From Flavobacterium sp. HSC-32F16 (GTDB lineage: Bacteria > Bacteroidota > Bacteroidia > Flavobacteriales > Flavobacteriaceae), in contig NZ_JALKAC010000002.1 of assembly GCF_024171645.1 (NCBI RefSeq), positions 868,001-932,000 of the forward strand: DNA of 64,000 nt, given 5' to 3'. How positions within the stretch are numbered: the first letter of the stretch is position 1; the number at the start of each line of letters is the position of its first letter. This document shows positions 9,413 to 17,432 of the stretch, in pieces. The notes beneath the pieces were generated by a model. That model saw only the letters and a list, made by a program, of their open reading frames with translations. It did not search any database and had not been told where the DNA came from. The translations under genes were made by a program, and so were the position numbers.

Positions 9413-10882
9413 ATGAAGACCATCAATAGAATCTTATTAGTTTCAATAATAATCTTGCAAGTAAGTTGTTCAACATCAAAAACTGCAAACGGATCAGCTG
9501 TTTCTGCATCCAAAACAAATAAAAAAATTACGGTTTATACTACAGCCGAAAACACCAATTTGAGATTATCATTATCAGATAATTTAATTTCAAAATCTAC
9601 TGCACAACAAACAAAATCCACGGTATCAATTTCTTTGGATGCCGATAAAACAGATCAGACTTTTTTAGGAATTGGCGGTGCAATTACAGATGCAAGTGCT
9701 GAAGTCTATGCAAAGCTATCTCCAAAAAAACAACAAGAATTCCTAACTGCTTATTACGATAAAAATAAAGGAATAGGATATACTTTAGCCAGAACAAATA
9801 TTCATAGCTGCGATTTTAGCAGTGACAGTTATACCTATGTTGCCGAAGGTGATAAAGATTTAAAAACCTTCAATATTGATCACGATCGAAAATATAGAAT
9901 TCCATTAATAAAAAGTGCAATTGAAACAGCCGGCGGGAAATTAACCTTATTTGTTAGTCCATGGAGTCCCCCAGCTTTCATGAAAGACAATAATGATATT
10001 TTGCACGGCGGCGTTTTGTTGCCGGAGTTTGCACAATCATGGGCAGATTATTATGTTAAATTTATAAGAGCTTACGAAAAGGAAGGAATCCCTGTTTGGG
10101 GATTAACCATTCAAAATGAGCCAATGGCAAAGCAAAGATGGGAATCTTGTATTTATACTCCAGAAGCAGAAAGAGATTTTCTTAAAAACTTTCTTGGACC
10201 AACATTAGAAAAAGAAGGACTGAGTTCTAAAAACGTTATAATCTGGGATCACAATCGCGGAGATATGTTAACCAAAAGGGCCAATCTTGTTTTCTCAGAT
10301 CCTGCAGTTTCAAAATATGCATGGGGAATTGGATTTCATTGGTACGAAACATGGAACGGCGGTACACCTAAATTTGAATCAGTAGGTGAAGTCCACGAAG
10401 CTTTTCCAAATAAAAATTTACTTTTCACAGAAGGCTGTATCGAAAAATTTGATGCGTCAAGATTTCAATTTTGGGGAAATGCAGAACGATACGGACTTAA
10501 TATGATCAACGATTTCAATAACGGAACCGTTGGCTGGACAGACTGGAACATTCTTCTGGATCAAAATGGAGGCCCAAATCATGTTGGAAATTTCTGCTTT
10601 GCACCAATCCATGCAGACACCACAAAAGACGAATTAATCTACACACCGATGTACTATTACATTGGGCACCTTTCAAAATTTATTCGTCCAAATGCAAAAA
10701 GAATTATTCAGACAATAAGCGATAAAAAACTAATAAGCACCTCTTTTAAAAACTCTGATGACACAATAGTCACAATAGTCATGAACCAATCAGACAAAGA
10801 GATTGTTTACAGCCTAATAAACCACAACTCAAAAAACACTATAACTATCCCGGCCCATGCTATGCAGACAATTGTATACTAA
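9413..10882 (+). CDS. GH30 glycoside hydrolase (pair A, copy 2), lipoprotein
   Basis: This is a 489-residue paralogue of the preceding gene. I start it at 9413, not at the in-frame ATG at 9395, because 9413 gives a clean lipoprotein signal (MKTINRILLVSIIILQ, then VSC). The acid/base is Glu236 (IQNEP) and the nucleophile Glu340 (LLFTEGCIEKF). With a lipobox here and a plain signal peptide in copy 1, the two paralogues probably sit in different places, one membrane-anchored (possibly at the cell surface) and one soluble. It lies 13 bp after a terminator and ends 22 bp before the next GH30. GH30 is certain; substrate is inferred as beta-1,6-glucan. Confidence 0.9.
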   Translation: MKTINRILLVSIIILQVSCSTSKTANGSAVSASKTNKKITVYTTAENTNLRLSLSDNLISKSTAQQTKSTVSISLDADKTDQTFLGIGGAITDASAEVYAKLSPKKQQEFLTAYYDKNKGIGYTLARTNIHSCDFSSDSYTYVAEGDKDLKTFNIDHDRKYRIPLIKSAIETAGGKLTLFVSPWSPPAFMKDNNDILHGGVLLPEFAQSWADYYVKFIRAYEKEGIPVWGLTIQNEPMAKQRWESCIYTPEAERDFLKNFLGPTLEKEGLSSKNVIIWDHNRGDMLTKRANLVFSDPAVSKYAWGIGFHWYETWNGGTPKFESVGEVHEAFPNKNLLFTEGCIEKFDASRFQFWGNAERYGLNMINDFNNGTVGWTDWNILLDQNGGPNHVGNFCFAPIHADTTKDELIYTPMYYYIGHLSKFIRPNAKRIIQTISDKKLISTSFKNSDDTIVTIVMNQSDKEIVYSLINHNSKNTITIPAHAMQTIVY

Positions 10883-10904
10883 CTGTGATACTAAAACTAT
10901 AAAA

Positions 10905-12374
10905 ATGAAACGAAATCTTAAAAACACCATAAACGCATTGTTCTTTGCAGCGGCAATATTCGCTCAGGTAAAATGCTCTTCATCAAATGATGCTGTCGAT
11001 CCTGTAGTAACACCACCAGTTGTAGTGCCTCCCGTAACTGTAACAAACGATGTTGATTTCTGGCTTACAAAAGGAGATCAAAGTGTATTATTGGCAAAAC
11101 AAACCGGAAGTTTAGGATTTGGTACAATCAGCAATAACTTTACAAATATCGAAGTTAATGCTTCTCAAAAATATCAAACAATAGATGGTTTCGGATATAC
11201 TTTAACAGGAGGAAGCGTAGATGTAATAAATCAGTTATCAGCAGCTAAAAAAACGGCGCTTTTACAAGAATTGTTTGGTTCTGGAGAAAATTCAATTGGA
11301 GTAAGTTATATCCGAATAAGTATTGGAGCATCAGATTTAAACGCCTCTCCTTTTACATATAATGATCTTGCAGCAGGAGAAACAGATTTAGATCTTGCAA
11401 AATTTAATTTAGATAAAGACAAAACTGTAATTGCCCTTCTAAAACAAATTCTGGCAATTAATCCGAAAATCTTAATTCTCGCAACACCCTGGTCAGCACC
11501 GGTTTGGATGAAAGACAAAGACAGTTTTATTGGAGGACAATTGCAACCTCAATACTATGATGTGTATGCCAGATATTTTGTGAAATACATTCAGCAGATG
11601 AAAGCTGAAGGAATTACAATTGATGCTGTAACACCGCAAAACGAACCATTACATGATGGAAATAATCCAAGCATGTATATGTCTGCTTTACAACAAACGA
11701 ATTTTATAAAAAACAATCTGGGACCAGCATTTAAAGCAGCAAATCTTAATGTAAAAATTATTGCTTACGATCATAACTGTGATAATCCAAATTATCCAAA
11801 AGCAATTTTGGCTGATGCAGCTGCATTTCCTTTTGTTGACGGATCTGCATTTCACTTATATGCAGGAGATATCAGTGCACTTACCAATGTTTACAATTCT
11901 TACCCAACTAAAAATGTTTATTTTACAGAGCAATGGACATCTTCTACAGGTGATTTTGGAGGTGATTTAAAATGGCATGTTCGTAATGTAATTATTGGTT
12001 CTATGAGAAATTACAGCAAAAATGCATTAGAATGGAATGTTGCCAATAATTCGTCATTCGGACCTCACACAGATGGAGGCTGTACAATGTGCAAAGGAGC
12101 ATTGACTATAAATTCAAGTGAGGATTTTACACGAAATGTAGCGTATTATATTATTGCACATGCCTCTAAATTCGTTCCTGCAGGTTCTATTAGAATTGGC
12201 AGCAACTCAAGTGGAAATCTTCAAAATGCAGCATTCATTACACCATCAGGATCTAAAGTCTTAATTGTAGAAAATGACGGATCATCGACAGAAGTTTTCA
12301 ATATTAAATTTAATGATAAATGGGTAGAGACCTCTCTAACCGCCGGATCAGTTGGAACCTATACTTGGAAATAA
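10905..12374 (+). CDS. GH30 glycoside hydrolase (pair B, copy 1), lipoprotein
   Basis: This 489-residue enzyme starts at 10905, where a lipoprotein signal begins (MKRNLKNTINALFFAAAIF, then AQVKC). The in-frame ATG at 10857 lies inside the previous gene. A Pro/Val-rich linker (residues about 32-46, VVTPPVVVPPVTV) tethers the barrel to the membrane anchor. GH30 signatures are IDGFGYTLTGGSVDVI, the acid/base Glu247 in TPQNEPLHDGNNP and the nucleophile Glu342 in VYFTEQWTSS. TDGGCTMCKGALTI near the C-terminus is shared with the 13705 gene, its closest relative here. Pair B resembles the endo-beta-1,6-glucanase type more than pair A; that is a judgement by eye. Confidence 0.9.
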   Translation: MKRNLKNTINALFFAAAIFAQVKCSSSNDAVDPVVTPPVVVPPVTVTNDVDFWLTKGDQSVLLAKQTGSLGFGTISNNFTNIEVNASQKYQTIDGFGYTLTGGSVDVINQLSAAKKTALLQELFGSGENSIGVSYIRISIGASDLNASPFTYNDLAAGETDLDLAKFNLDKDKTVIALLKQILAINPKILILATPWSAPVWMKDKDSFIGGQLQPQYYDVYARYFVKYIQQMKAEGITIDAVTPQNEPLHDGNNPSMYMSALQQTNFIKNNLGPAFKAANLNVKIIAYDHNCDNPNYPKAILADAAAFPFVDGSAFHLYAGDISALTNVYNSYPTKNVYFTEQWTSSTGDFGGDLKWHVRNVIIGSMRNYSKNALEWNVANNSSFGPHTDGGCTMCKGALTINSSEDFTRNVAYYIIAHASKFVPAGSIRIGSNSSGNLQNAAFITPSGSKVLIVENDGSSTEVFNIKFNDKWVETSLTAGSVGTYTWK

Positions 12375-12404
12375 AGGAAAACAAGAAATAAAATAGTTTT
12401 TCAT

Positions 12405-12703
12405 ATGAGGAAAATAATTATAGCAGTACAGCTTTTATTTTCGATTACCGTTGTTGGATTCGTTATTTAGTGAAAATGCAGAAGGAAAACTTTACTTAGA
12501 AACAGAAAACAGTTCAAAATCAAAAATAATAATTCTGCCTTTAAACTGGAGGTAATGAAAAATAGAAACGATTATGTTATCAGATCCAGAATTGAAAACC
12601 GGGAGAAAATAAGATTGAAGCGGTGTTTGAAAAAGGAGGTTTCAATTTGAATTATTTTGATAATAAAAAAGTAAACTTAAAAAAAGGAAAAATTCAGGCA
12701 TAA
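12405..12703 (+). pseudogene. Frameshifted remnant of a secreted protein gene
   Basis: The spacer 12375-12862 (488 bp) has no intact gene but carries protein-like fragments in changing frames. An ATG at 12405 gives a signal-peptide-like start (MRKIIIAVQLLFSITVVGF) that stops at 12468. A second frame reads SENAEGKLYLETENSSKSK, then IIILPLNWR and stop. A third reads NRNDYVIRSRIENR. A shifted frame reads GENKIEAVFEKGGF, then NLNYFDNKKVNLKKGKIQA and stop at 12701-12703. The composition is that of a secreted, beta-rich protein's two ends with the middle deleted. I do not recognise the family. The remaining 12704-12862 is AT-rich and probably holds the promoter for the next gene. Confidence 0.5.
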
Positions 12704-12862
12704 TTAATTATGTAAGAATTTTAAAGTGATAAATTGTAAGATAATTGCCGTGGTGTATTTAATATTGATTATTTTGGTACATATAATTAACATAATTTTT
12801 AAATGAGTTTTTCTCTTTAAAGCTTTATAAAAACTAGCTTTACAGATTAAAATTTTTTAAAC

Positions 12863-13702
12863 ATGAAAAAGACAAACAAAATTATTTTAGTAGTATTCTT
12901 ACTTTTTGTAAGCAGTGCATTTTATGGTCAAAATTTAAAAATCATGACCTACAATATTCGTTTAGATGTTGCTTCTGACGGTGAAAATGCATGGCCAAAC
13001 CGAAAAGATTATTTTACTTCTCAAATACAATTTTACAGTCCCGATATTTTTGGAGTTCAGGAAGCGACACCAAATCAGATTATTGATATTGCGTCGGCTC
13101 TTTCTGGTTACAACAAATTTGGAGTTGGAAGAGAAGAAGGAGGACTGGGCGAGGCTTGCACGATTTATTATAAAAAAGATCGTTTTAAGCTGCTGGATTC
13201 AAATACATTTTGGCTGTCAGAAACTCCAAATGTAGTTTCAAGAGGATGGGATGCAGCCTGTAACCGAGTTTGTACGTATGGGCTTTTTAAAGATCTAAAA
13301 ACAAAAAAAACATTCTATGTTTTTAATCTGCATTTGGATCATATGGGCGAAGTAGCCAGAGTAAAAGGAGTTCAGTTAGCCCTTTCAAAAATGAAGGAAT
13401 TAAATACTAAAAATTATCCCGCTTTTTTAATGGGAGATTTTAACTCAGAACCAGAAACAGCTCAAATTGCAGAAATTAAAAAAGTAATGGATGATACCCG
13501 AGATGTTTCAAAAGAAAAACCTTTTGGTCCATCAGGGACATTTAATGATTTCAAGCACAATGAGCCGGTAACATTATTATTGGATTACATTTTTGTTTCA
13601 AAAAACAGCGGACTCACAATTCAAAAACATGCAGTGTTGAGTGATTCTAAAGATTTAAAATATCCTTCGGACCATTTACCTGTTTTAATAGAAATAGATT
13701 AA
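12863..13702 (+). CDS. Secreted endonuclease/exonuclease/phosphatase-fold enzyme
   Basis: This 279-residue protein has a signal peptide ending near AFYGQ. The EEP metal-dependent phosphodiesterase motifs are complete: KIMTYNIRLD (Asn/metal), GVQEATPNQ (metal Glu), NLHLDHMGE (catalytic His), LMGDFNSEPE (Asp/Asn) and YPSDHLPVLIEID (Asp-His). The fold covers nucleases, sphingomyelinases, inositol phosphatases and other phosphodiesterases, so the substrate is open. It sits 2 bp before a GH30 gene, so it belongs to the PUL transcript. A secreted enzyme here could remove phosphate substituents from the glycan or act on nucleic acid or lipid in the same decaying material; neither is shown. Confidence 0.9.
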   Translation: MKKTNKIILVVFLLFVSSAFYGQNLKIMTYNIRLDVASDGENAWPNRKDYFTSQIQFYSPDIFGVQEATPNQIIDIASALSGYNKFGVGREEGGLGEACTIYYKKDRFKLLDSNTFWLSETPNVVSRGWDAACNRVCTYGLFKDLKTKKTFYVFNLHLDHMGEVARVKGVQLALSKMKELNTKNYPAFLMGDFNSEPETAQIAEIKKVMDDTRDVSKEKPFGPSGTFNDFKHNEPVTLLLDYIFVSKNSGLTIQKHAVLSDSKDLKYPSDHLPVLIEID

Positions 13703-13704
13703 AA

Positions 13705-15129
13705 ATGAAAAACATCAACAAAAAACTTCAAATCCTGCTTTTACTGCCGCTTATTGCGGTACAGATAAAATGCGGATCTTCAAAAAGTGTTGTGTCCAAT
13801 TCTGGAAAAGCAGAATCATGGATTACAACAACAGATGAAACTTCAAAACTAAAAAAACAAGACGGTTTAGTTTTTAATTCAGAAACTAATTCAAACCAAA
13901 CCATTGAGATTAACCCTTCTCAAAAATTTCAAACCATAGAAGGTTTCGGATTTTCTTTAACAGGAGGAAGTGCTCAGGCAATCATGAAACTGGATAAAAC
14001 AAGAAAAGAAGCACTGCTTCAGGAATTGTTTTCAAGAAAAAAGGATGCCATTGGTTTAAGTTATCTTCGAATTAGTATTGGAGCATCTGATTTGAACGAG
14101 AAAGTTTTTTCGTATGATGATGTACCGGAAGGTCAAACAGATTTAAAGTTAGAACATTTCAATCTGGGACCGGATTTGAATGATGTGATTCCGGTTTTGC
14201 AGGACATTTTAAAAATAAATCCTAAGATTAAAATAATGGGTTCTCCATGGTCGCCTCCGGTTTGGATGAAAGACAACGGAAGTTCTAAAGGAGGAAGCTT
14301 ACAGCCAAAATATTACGAGGTTTATGCGCAGTATTTTGTAAAATACATTCAGGCAATGAAATCTCACGGAATTGTTATTGATGCCATTACACCACAAAAC
14401 GAACCTTTGCATCCAGGAAATAATCCGAGTTTATTAATGCTGGCAGAACAACAAGCTGATTTTATTGGAAATCATTTAGGACCTGCATTTAAAACGGCAG
14501 GAATTAAAACAAAAATTGTTGTTTACGACCACAATTGTAATAAACCTGAATATCCTTTGACAATTTTAAAAGATGCAAAAGCAAATCCTTTTGTAGCCGG
14601 ATCTGCTTTTCATTTATATGAAGGAGATATTAGTGCTTTGACAGCTGTTCACGATGCATTCCCTAATAAAGATTTGTATTTTACAGAACAATACACCGGA
14701 TCAGGAAGCAGTTTTGAAAGCGATTTGAAATGGAGTGTAAAAAATGTTGTAATTGGTTCAATGCGCAACTGGAGTAAAAATGCCCTTTCATGGGGATTGG
14801 CAAATGATGAGTATTACAAACCTTTTACGCCAGGAGGATGCTCAACTTGCAAAGGTGCTTTAATGATTGATCAAAATCAAAATATTAAAAGAGAAGTAGG
14901 GTATTACATCATTGCTCATGCTTCTAAATTTGTTCCGGAAGGTTCTGTTAGAATTGAAAGCAATGTTAGCGGGAATCTGCATAATGTTGCGTTTAAAACA
15001 CCAGAAGGAAAAATTGTTTTGATCGTAGAAAATGACGGAACTTCGGGAGAAACATTCAATATAAAATACAATCAAAAACAAATTTCAACTTCATTAAATG
15101 CAGGTGCAGTAGCCACTTACGTTTGGTAA
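13705..15129 (+). CDS. GH30 glycoside hydrolase (pair B, copy 2), lipoprotein
   Basis: This 474-residue lipoprotein (signal LIAVQIKC, Cys near residue 23) has the GH30 motifs IEGFGFSLTGGSAQAI, the acid/base Glu233 in TPQNEPLHPGNNP and the nucleophile Glu328 in LYFTEQYTGSG. FTPGGCSTCKGALMI matches the 10905 gene, so these two are paralogues separated by the remnant and the phosphodiesterase gene. Its start is 2 bp after the previous stop, and 14 bp separate its stop from the GH3 start, so the three genes are co-transcribed. It should cleave beta-glucan outside the cytoplasm before GH3 trims products to glucose. Confidence 0.9.
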   Translation: MKNINKKLQILLLLPLIAVQIKCGSSKSVVSNSGKAESWITTTDETSKLKKQDGLVFNSETNSNQTIEINPSQKFQTIEGFGFSLTGGSAQAIMKLDKTRKEALLQELFSRKKDAIGLSYLRISIGASDLNEKVFSYDDVPEGQTDLKLEHFNLGPDLNDVIPVLQDILKINPKIKIMGSPWSPPVWMKDNGSSKGGSLQPKYYEVYAQYFVKYIQAMKSHGIVIDAITPQNEPLHPGNNPSLLMLAEQQADFIGNHLGPAFKTAGIKTKIVVYDHNCNKPEYPLTILKDAKANPFVAGSAFHLYEGDISALTAVHDAFPNKDLYFTEQYTGSGSSFESDLKWSVKNVVIGSMRNWSKNALSWGLANDEYYKPFTPGGCSTCKGALMIDQNQNIKREVGYYIIAHASKFVPEGSVRIESNVSGNLHNVAFKTPEGKIVLIVENDGTSGETFNIKYNQKQISTSLNAGAVATYVW

Positions 15130-15143
15130 CCAATACTAATTTC

Positions 15144-17375
15144 ATGAAAAAAATAACCACATTTGCCTTGCTGATAGTTTCGCTTTTTGCGACAGCACAG
15201 CAACAAACAGTAGATCAAAAAGTAAACGATCTATTGAAGAGAATGACAATTGAAGAAAAAATCGGCCAGCTTAATCAATACACCGGAGATAATCAGGCAA
15301 CAGGACCAATAACCATTAATCCAAACAAACAAGCGGAAATAAAAGCTGGTTTAATAGGATCTATGCTTAATATCATCGGAACAAAATATACCAGACAATA
15401 TCAGGAACTGGCAATGCAGTCACGCTTAAAAATTCCGTTATTATTTGGTCAGGATGTTATTCACGGGTACAAAACAACCTTTCCGCTTCCATTAGCCGAA
15501 GCGGCAAGCTGGGATTTACAAGCAATTGAATTGGCGGCCCGAGTTGCTGCTACAGAAGCTGCAGCAAGTGGTGTACACTGGACATTTGCACCAATGGTTG
15601 ATATTAGCCGCGATCCTCGCTGGGGACGTGTAATGGAAGGGGCAGGAGAAGATACTTATCTAGGATCTAAAATTGCTTATGCAAGAGTAAAAGGATTTCA
15701 GGGAAATAAATTAGGAGATTTAAATTCGGTAATGGCTTGTGTAAAACACTTTGCCGCTTATGGCGCTGCAGTTGGCGGGAGAGATTATAACTCCGTAGAT
15801 ATGAGCGAAAGAATGCTGTGGGAAACCTATCTGCCTCCCTTTAAAGCTGCTTTAGATGCCGGAGCAGCAACATTTATGAACTCATTTAACGATATAAACG
15901 GAATTCCTGCTACAGGAAATGTGCATTTGCAACGCGATATATTAAAAGGAAAATGGAATTTTCAGGGATTCGTAGTTTCTGACTGGGGCTCTATCGGCGA
16001 AATGGTGGCACACGGATATTCAAAAGATCTTAAAGAAGCAGCCTATTCAGCAATTACAGCCGGAAGTGATATGGATATGGAAAGTAACGCCTATCGATAT
16101 AATTTGGCACAATTAGTAAAAGAAGGCAGAGTTTCTATTGATTTAATTGATGATGCTGTAAAACGTATTCTTCGAAAAAAATATGAATTAGGTTTGTTTG
16201 ATGATCCTTACAGATATTCTGATGAGAAGAGAGCAGAAAAAGCTTTAAATAATCCGGAACATAGAAAAGCAGCTCTTGAGGCAGCTCAAAAAAGTATTGT
16301 TTTATTAAAGAACGAAAACCAGACCTTACCCATTTCTAAAAGCGTAAAAACGATCGCTTTTATTGGACCAATGGTAAAAGAGTATAAAGAAAATATGGGA
16401 TTCTGGTCTGTAGAACTTCCAGAAGTTGATTACAATAAATGGATCGTTTCGCAATGGGACGGTTTACAAAACAAAGTGGGTAAAAACACTAAATTACTTT
16501 ATGCAAAAGGATGTGATATTGACGGCACAAATAAAGATGGTTTTGCCGAAGCAGTAGAAACTGCGAAACAAGCCGATGTTGTAATCTTAAGTATTGGTGA
16601 AAAGCGCGACATGAGCGGTGAAGCAAAAAGCCGAAGTGACATTCATTTACCTGGCGTTCAGGAAGATTTGGTGAAAGCAATTCAAGCGACAGGAAAACCA
16701 GTTGTGGTTTTAATAAATGCAGGAAGACCTTTGGTTTTCAACTGGACAGCAGATAATGTTCCAGCAGTTGTATATACCTGGTGGTTAGGAACTGAAGCTG
16801 GAAACGCTATTGCAAATGTTTTATTTGGAGATTACAATCCATCAGGAAAACTACCTATGACTTTCCCAAGAGAAGTAGGGCAAATTCCTATTTACTACAA
16901 TTATTTTAGCACAGGAAGACCAGCTAAAAATGAAAACGAAACCAATTATGTTTCGGCTTACATCGATTTAAAAAACTCACCTAAATTTCCTTTTGGTTAC
17001 GGATTGAGTTATACAAAATTCGATTATTCAGGTTTGAAACTTTCTTCATTAAAAATCAAAAGCAGCGAAACCATTAAAGTTTCATTTACATTGTCAAATG
17101 TTGGAAAAGTGACTGGAGAAGAAGTGGTTCAGTTATATTTAAAAGATAAATTTGGATCTGTAGTGCGTCCGGTTTTAGAATTAAGAGACTTCCAAAAAGT
17201 AAAATTGAATGCAGGAGAATCGAAAACAATCGAATTTACAATCGACAAAGAAAAGCTTTCTTTCTATAACGATAAATTAGAATGGACGGCTGAACCCGGA
17301 AATTTTGAAGTCATGATTGGAGCTTCGTCAGCAGATATTAAACTAAAATCAGATTTTGAACTACTTACAAATTAG
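15144..17375 (+). CDS. bglX: GH3 beta-glucosidase (BglX type)
   Basis: This 743-residue enzyme starts at 15144, where the signal peptide begins (MKKITTFALLIVSLFATAQ). Domains in order are the GH3 N-terminal barrel (about 30-370), the C-terminal alpha/beta sandwich (about 400-620) and an FnIII-like tail (about 650-740). The nucleophile is Asp280 in GFVVSDWGS. Other hallmarks are FGQDVIHGYKTTFP, APMVDISRDPRWGRVMEGAG and KHFAAYG. The length and order are those of periplasmic BglX. It ends the PUL operon, before a strong terminator. It should release glucose from the non-reducing ends of oligosaccharides made by the GH30 enzymes; BglX-type enzymes accept beta-1,2, 1,3, 1,4 and 1,6 links. Confidence 0.93.
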   Translation: MKKITTFALLIVSLFATAQQQTVDQKVNDLLKRMTIEEKIGQLNQYTGDNQATGPITINPNKQAEIKAGLIGSMLNIIGTKYTRQYQELAMQSRLKIPLLFGQDVIHGYKTTFPLPLAEAASWDLQAIELAARVAATEAAASGVHWTFAPMVDISRDPRWGRVMEGAGEDTYLGSKIAYARVKGFQGNKLGDLNSVMACVKHFAAYGAAVGGRDYNSVDMSERMLWETYLPPFKAALDAGAATFMNSFNDINGIPATGNVHLQRDILKGKWNFQGFVVSDWGSIGEMVAHGYSKDLKEAAYSAITAGSDMDMESNAYRYNLAQLVKEGRVSIDLIDDAVKRILRKKYELGLFDDPYRYSDEKRAEKALNNPEHRKAALEAAQKSIVLLKNENQTLPISKSVKTIAFIGPMVKEYKENMGFWSVELPEVDYNKWIVSQWDGLQNKVGKNTKLLYAKGCDIDGTNKDGFAEAVETAKQADVVILSIGEKRDMSGEAKSRSDIHLPGVQEDLVKAIQATGKPVVVLINAGRPLVFNWTADNVPAVVYTWWLGTEAGNAIANVLFGDYNPSGKLPMTFPREVGQIPIYYNYFSTGRPAKNENETNYVSAYIDLKNSPKFPFGYGLSYTKFDYSGLKLSSLKIKSSETIKVSFTLSNVGKVTGEEVVQLYLKDKFGSVVRPVLELRDFQKVKLNAGESKTIEFTIDKEKLSFYNDKLEWTAEPGNFEVMIGASSADIKLKSDFELLTN

Positions 17376-17390
17376 TAAATTAAAGTAGAA

Positions 17391-17422
17391 AAAAAATGGG
17401 ACTTTTAAAGTCCCATTTTTTT
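17391..17422. terminator. Bidirectional terminator between PUL and transglutaminase-like gene
   Basis: The stem ATGGGACTT/AAGTCCCAT (17396-17416) has an A run before it and a T run after it, so it serves both converging genes. Confidence 0.88.
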
Positions 17423-17432
17423 ATGATAGAAA

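Noticed and set aside
10857..10904. GH30 start inside the previous GH30 gene
   Set aside because: The lipoprotein signal peptide begins at 10905; the upstream codons overlap the preceding coding sequence.
2191..17375. Laminarin (beta-1,3-glucan) locus
   Set aside because: No GH16, GH17, GH81 or GH128 gene is present; the set is GH30 plus GH3.
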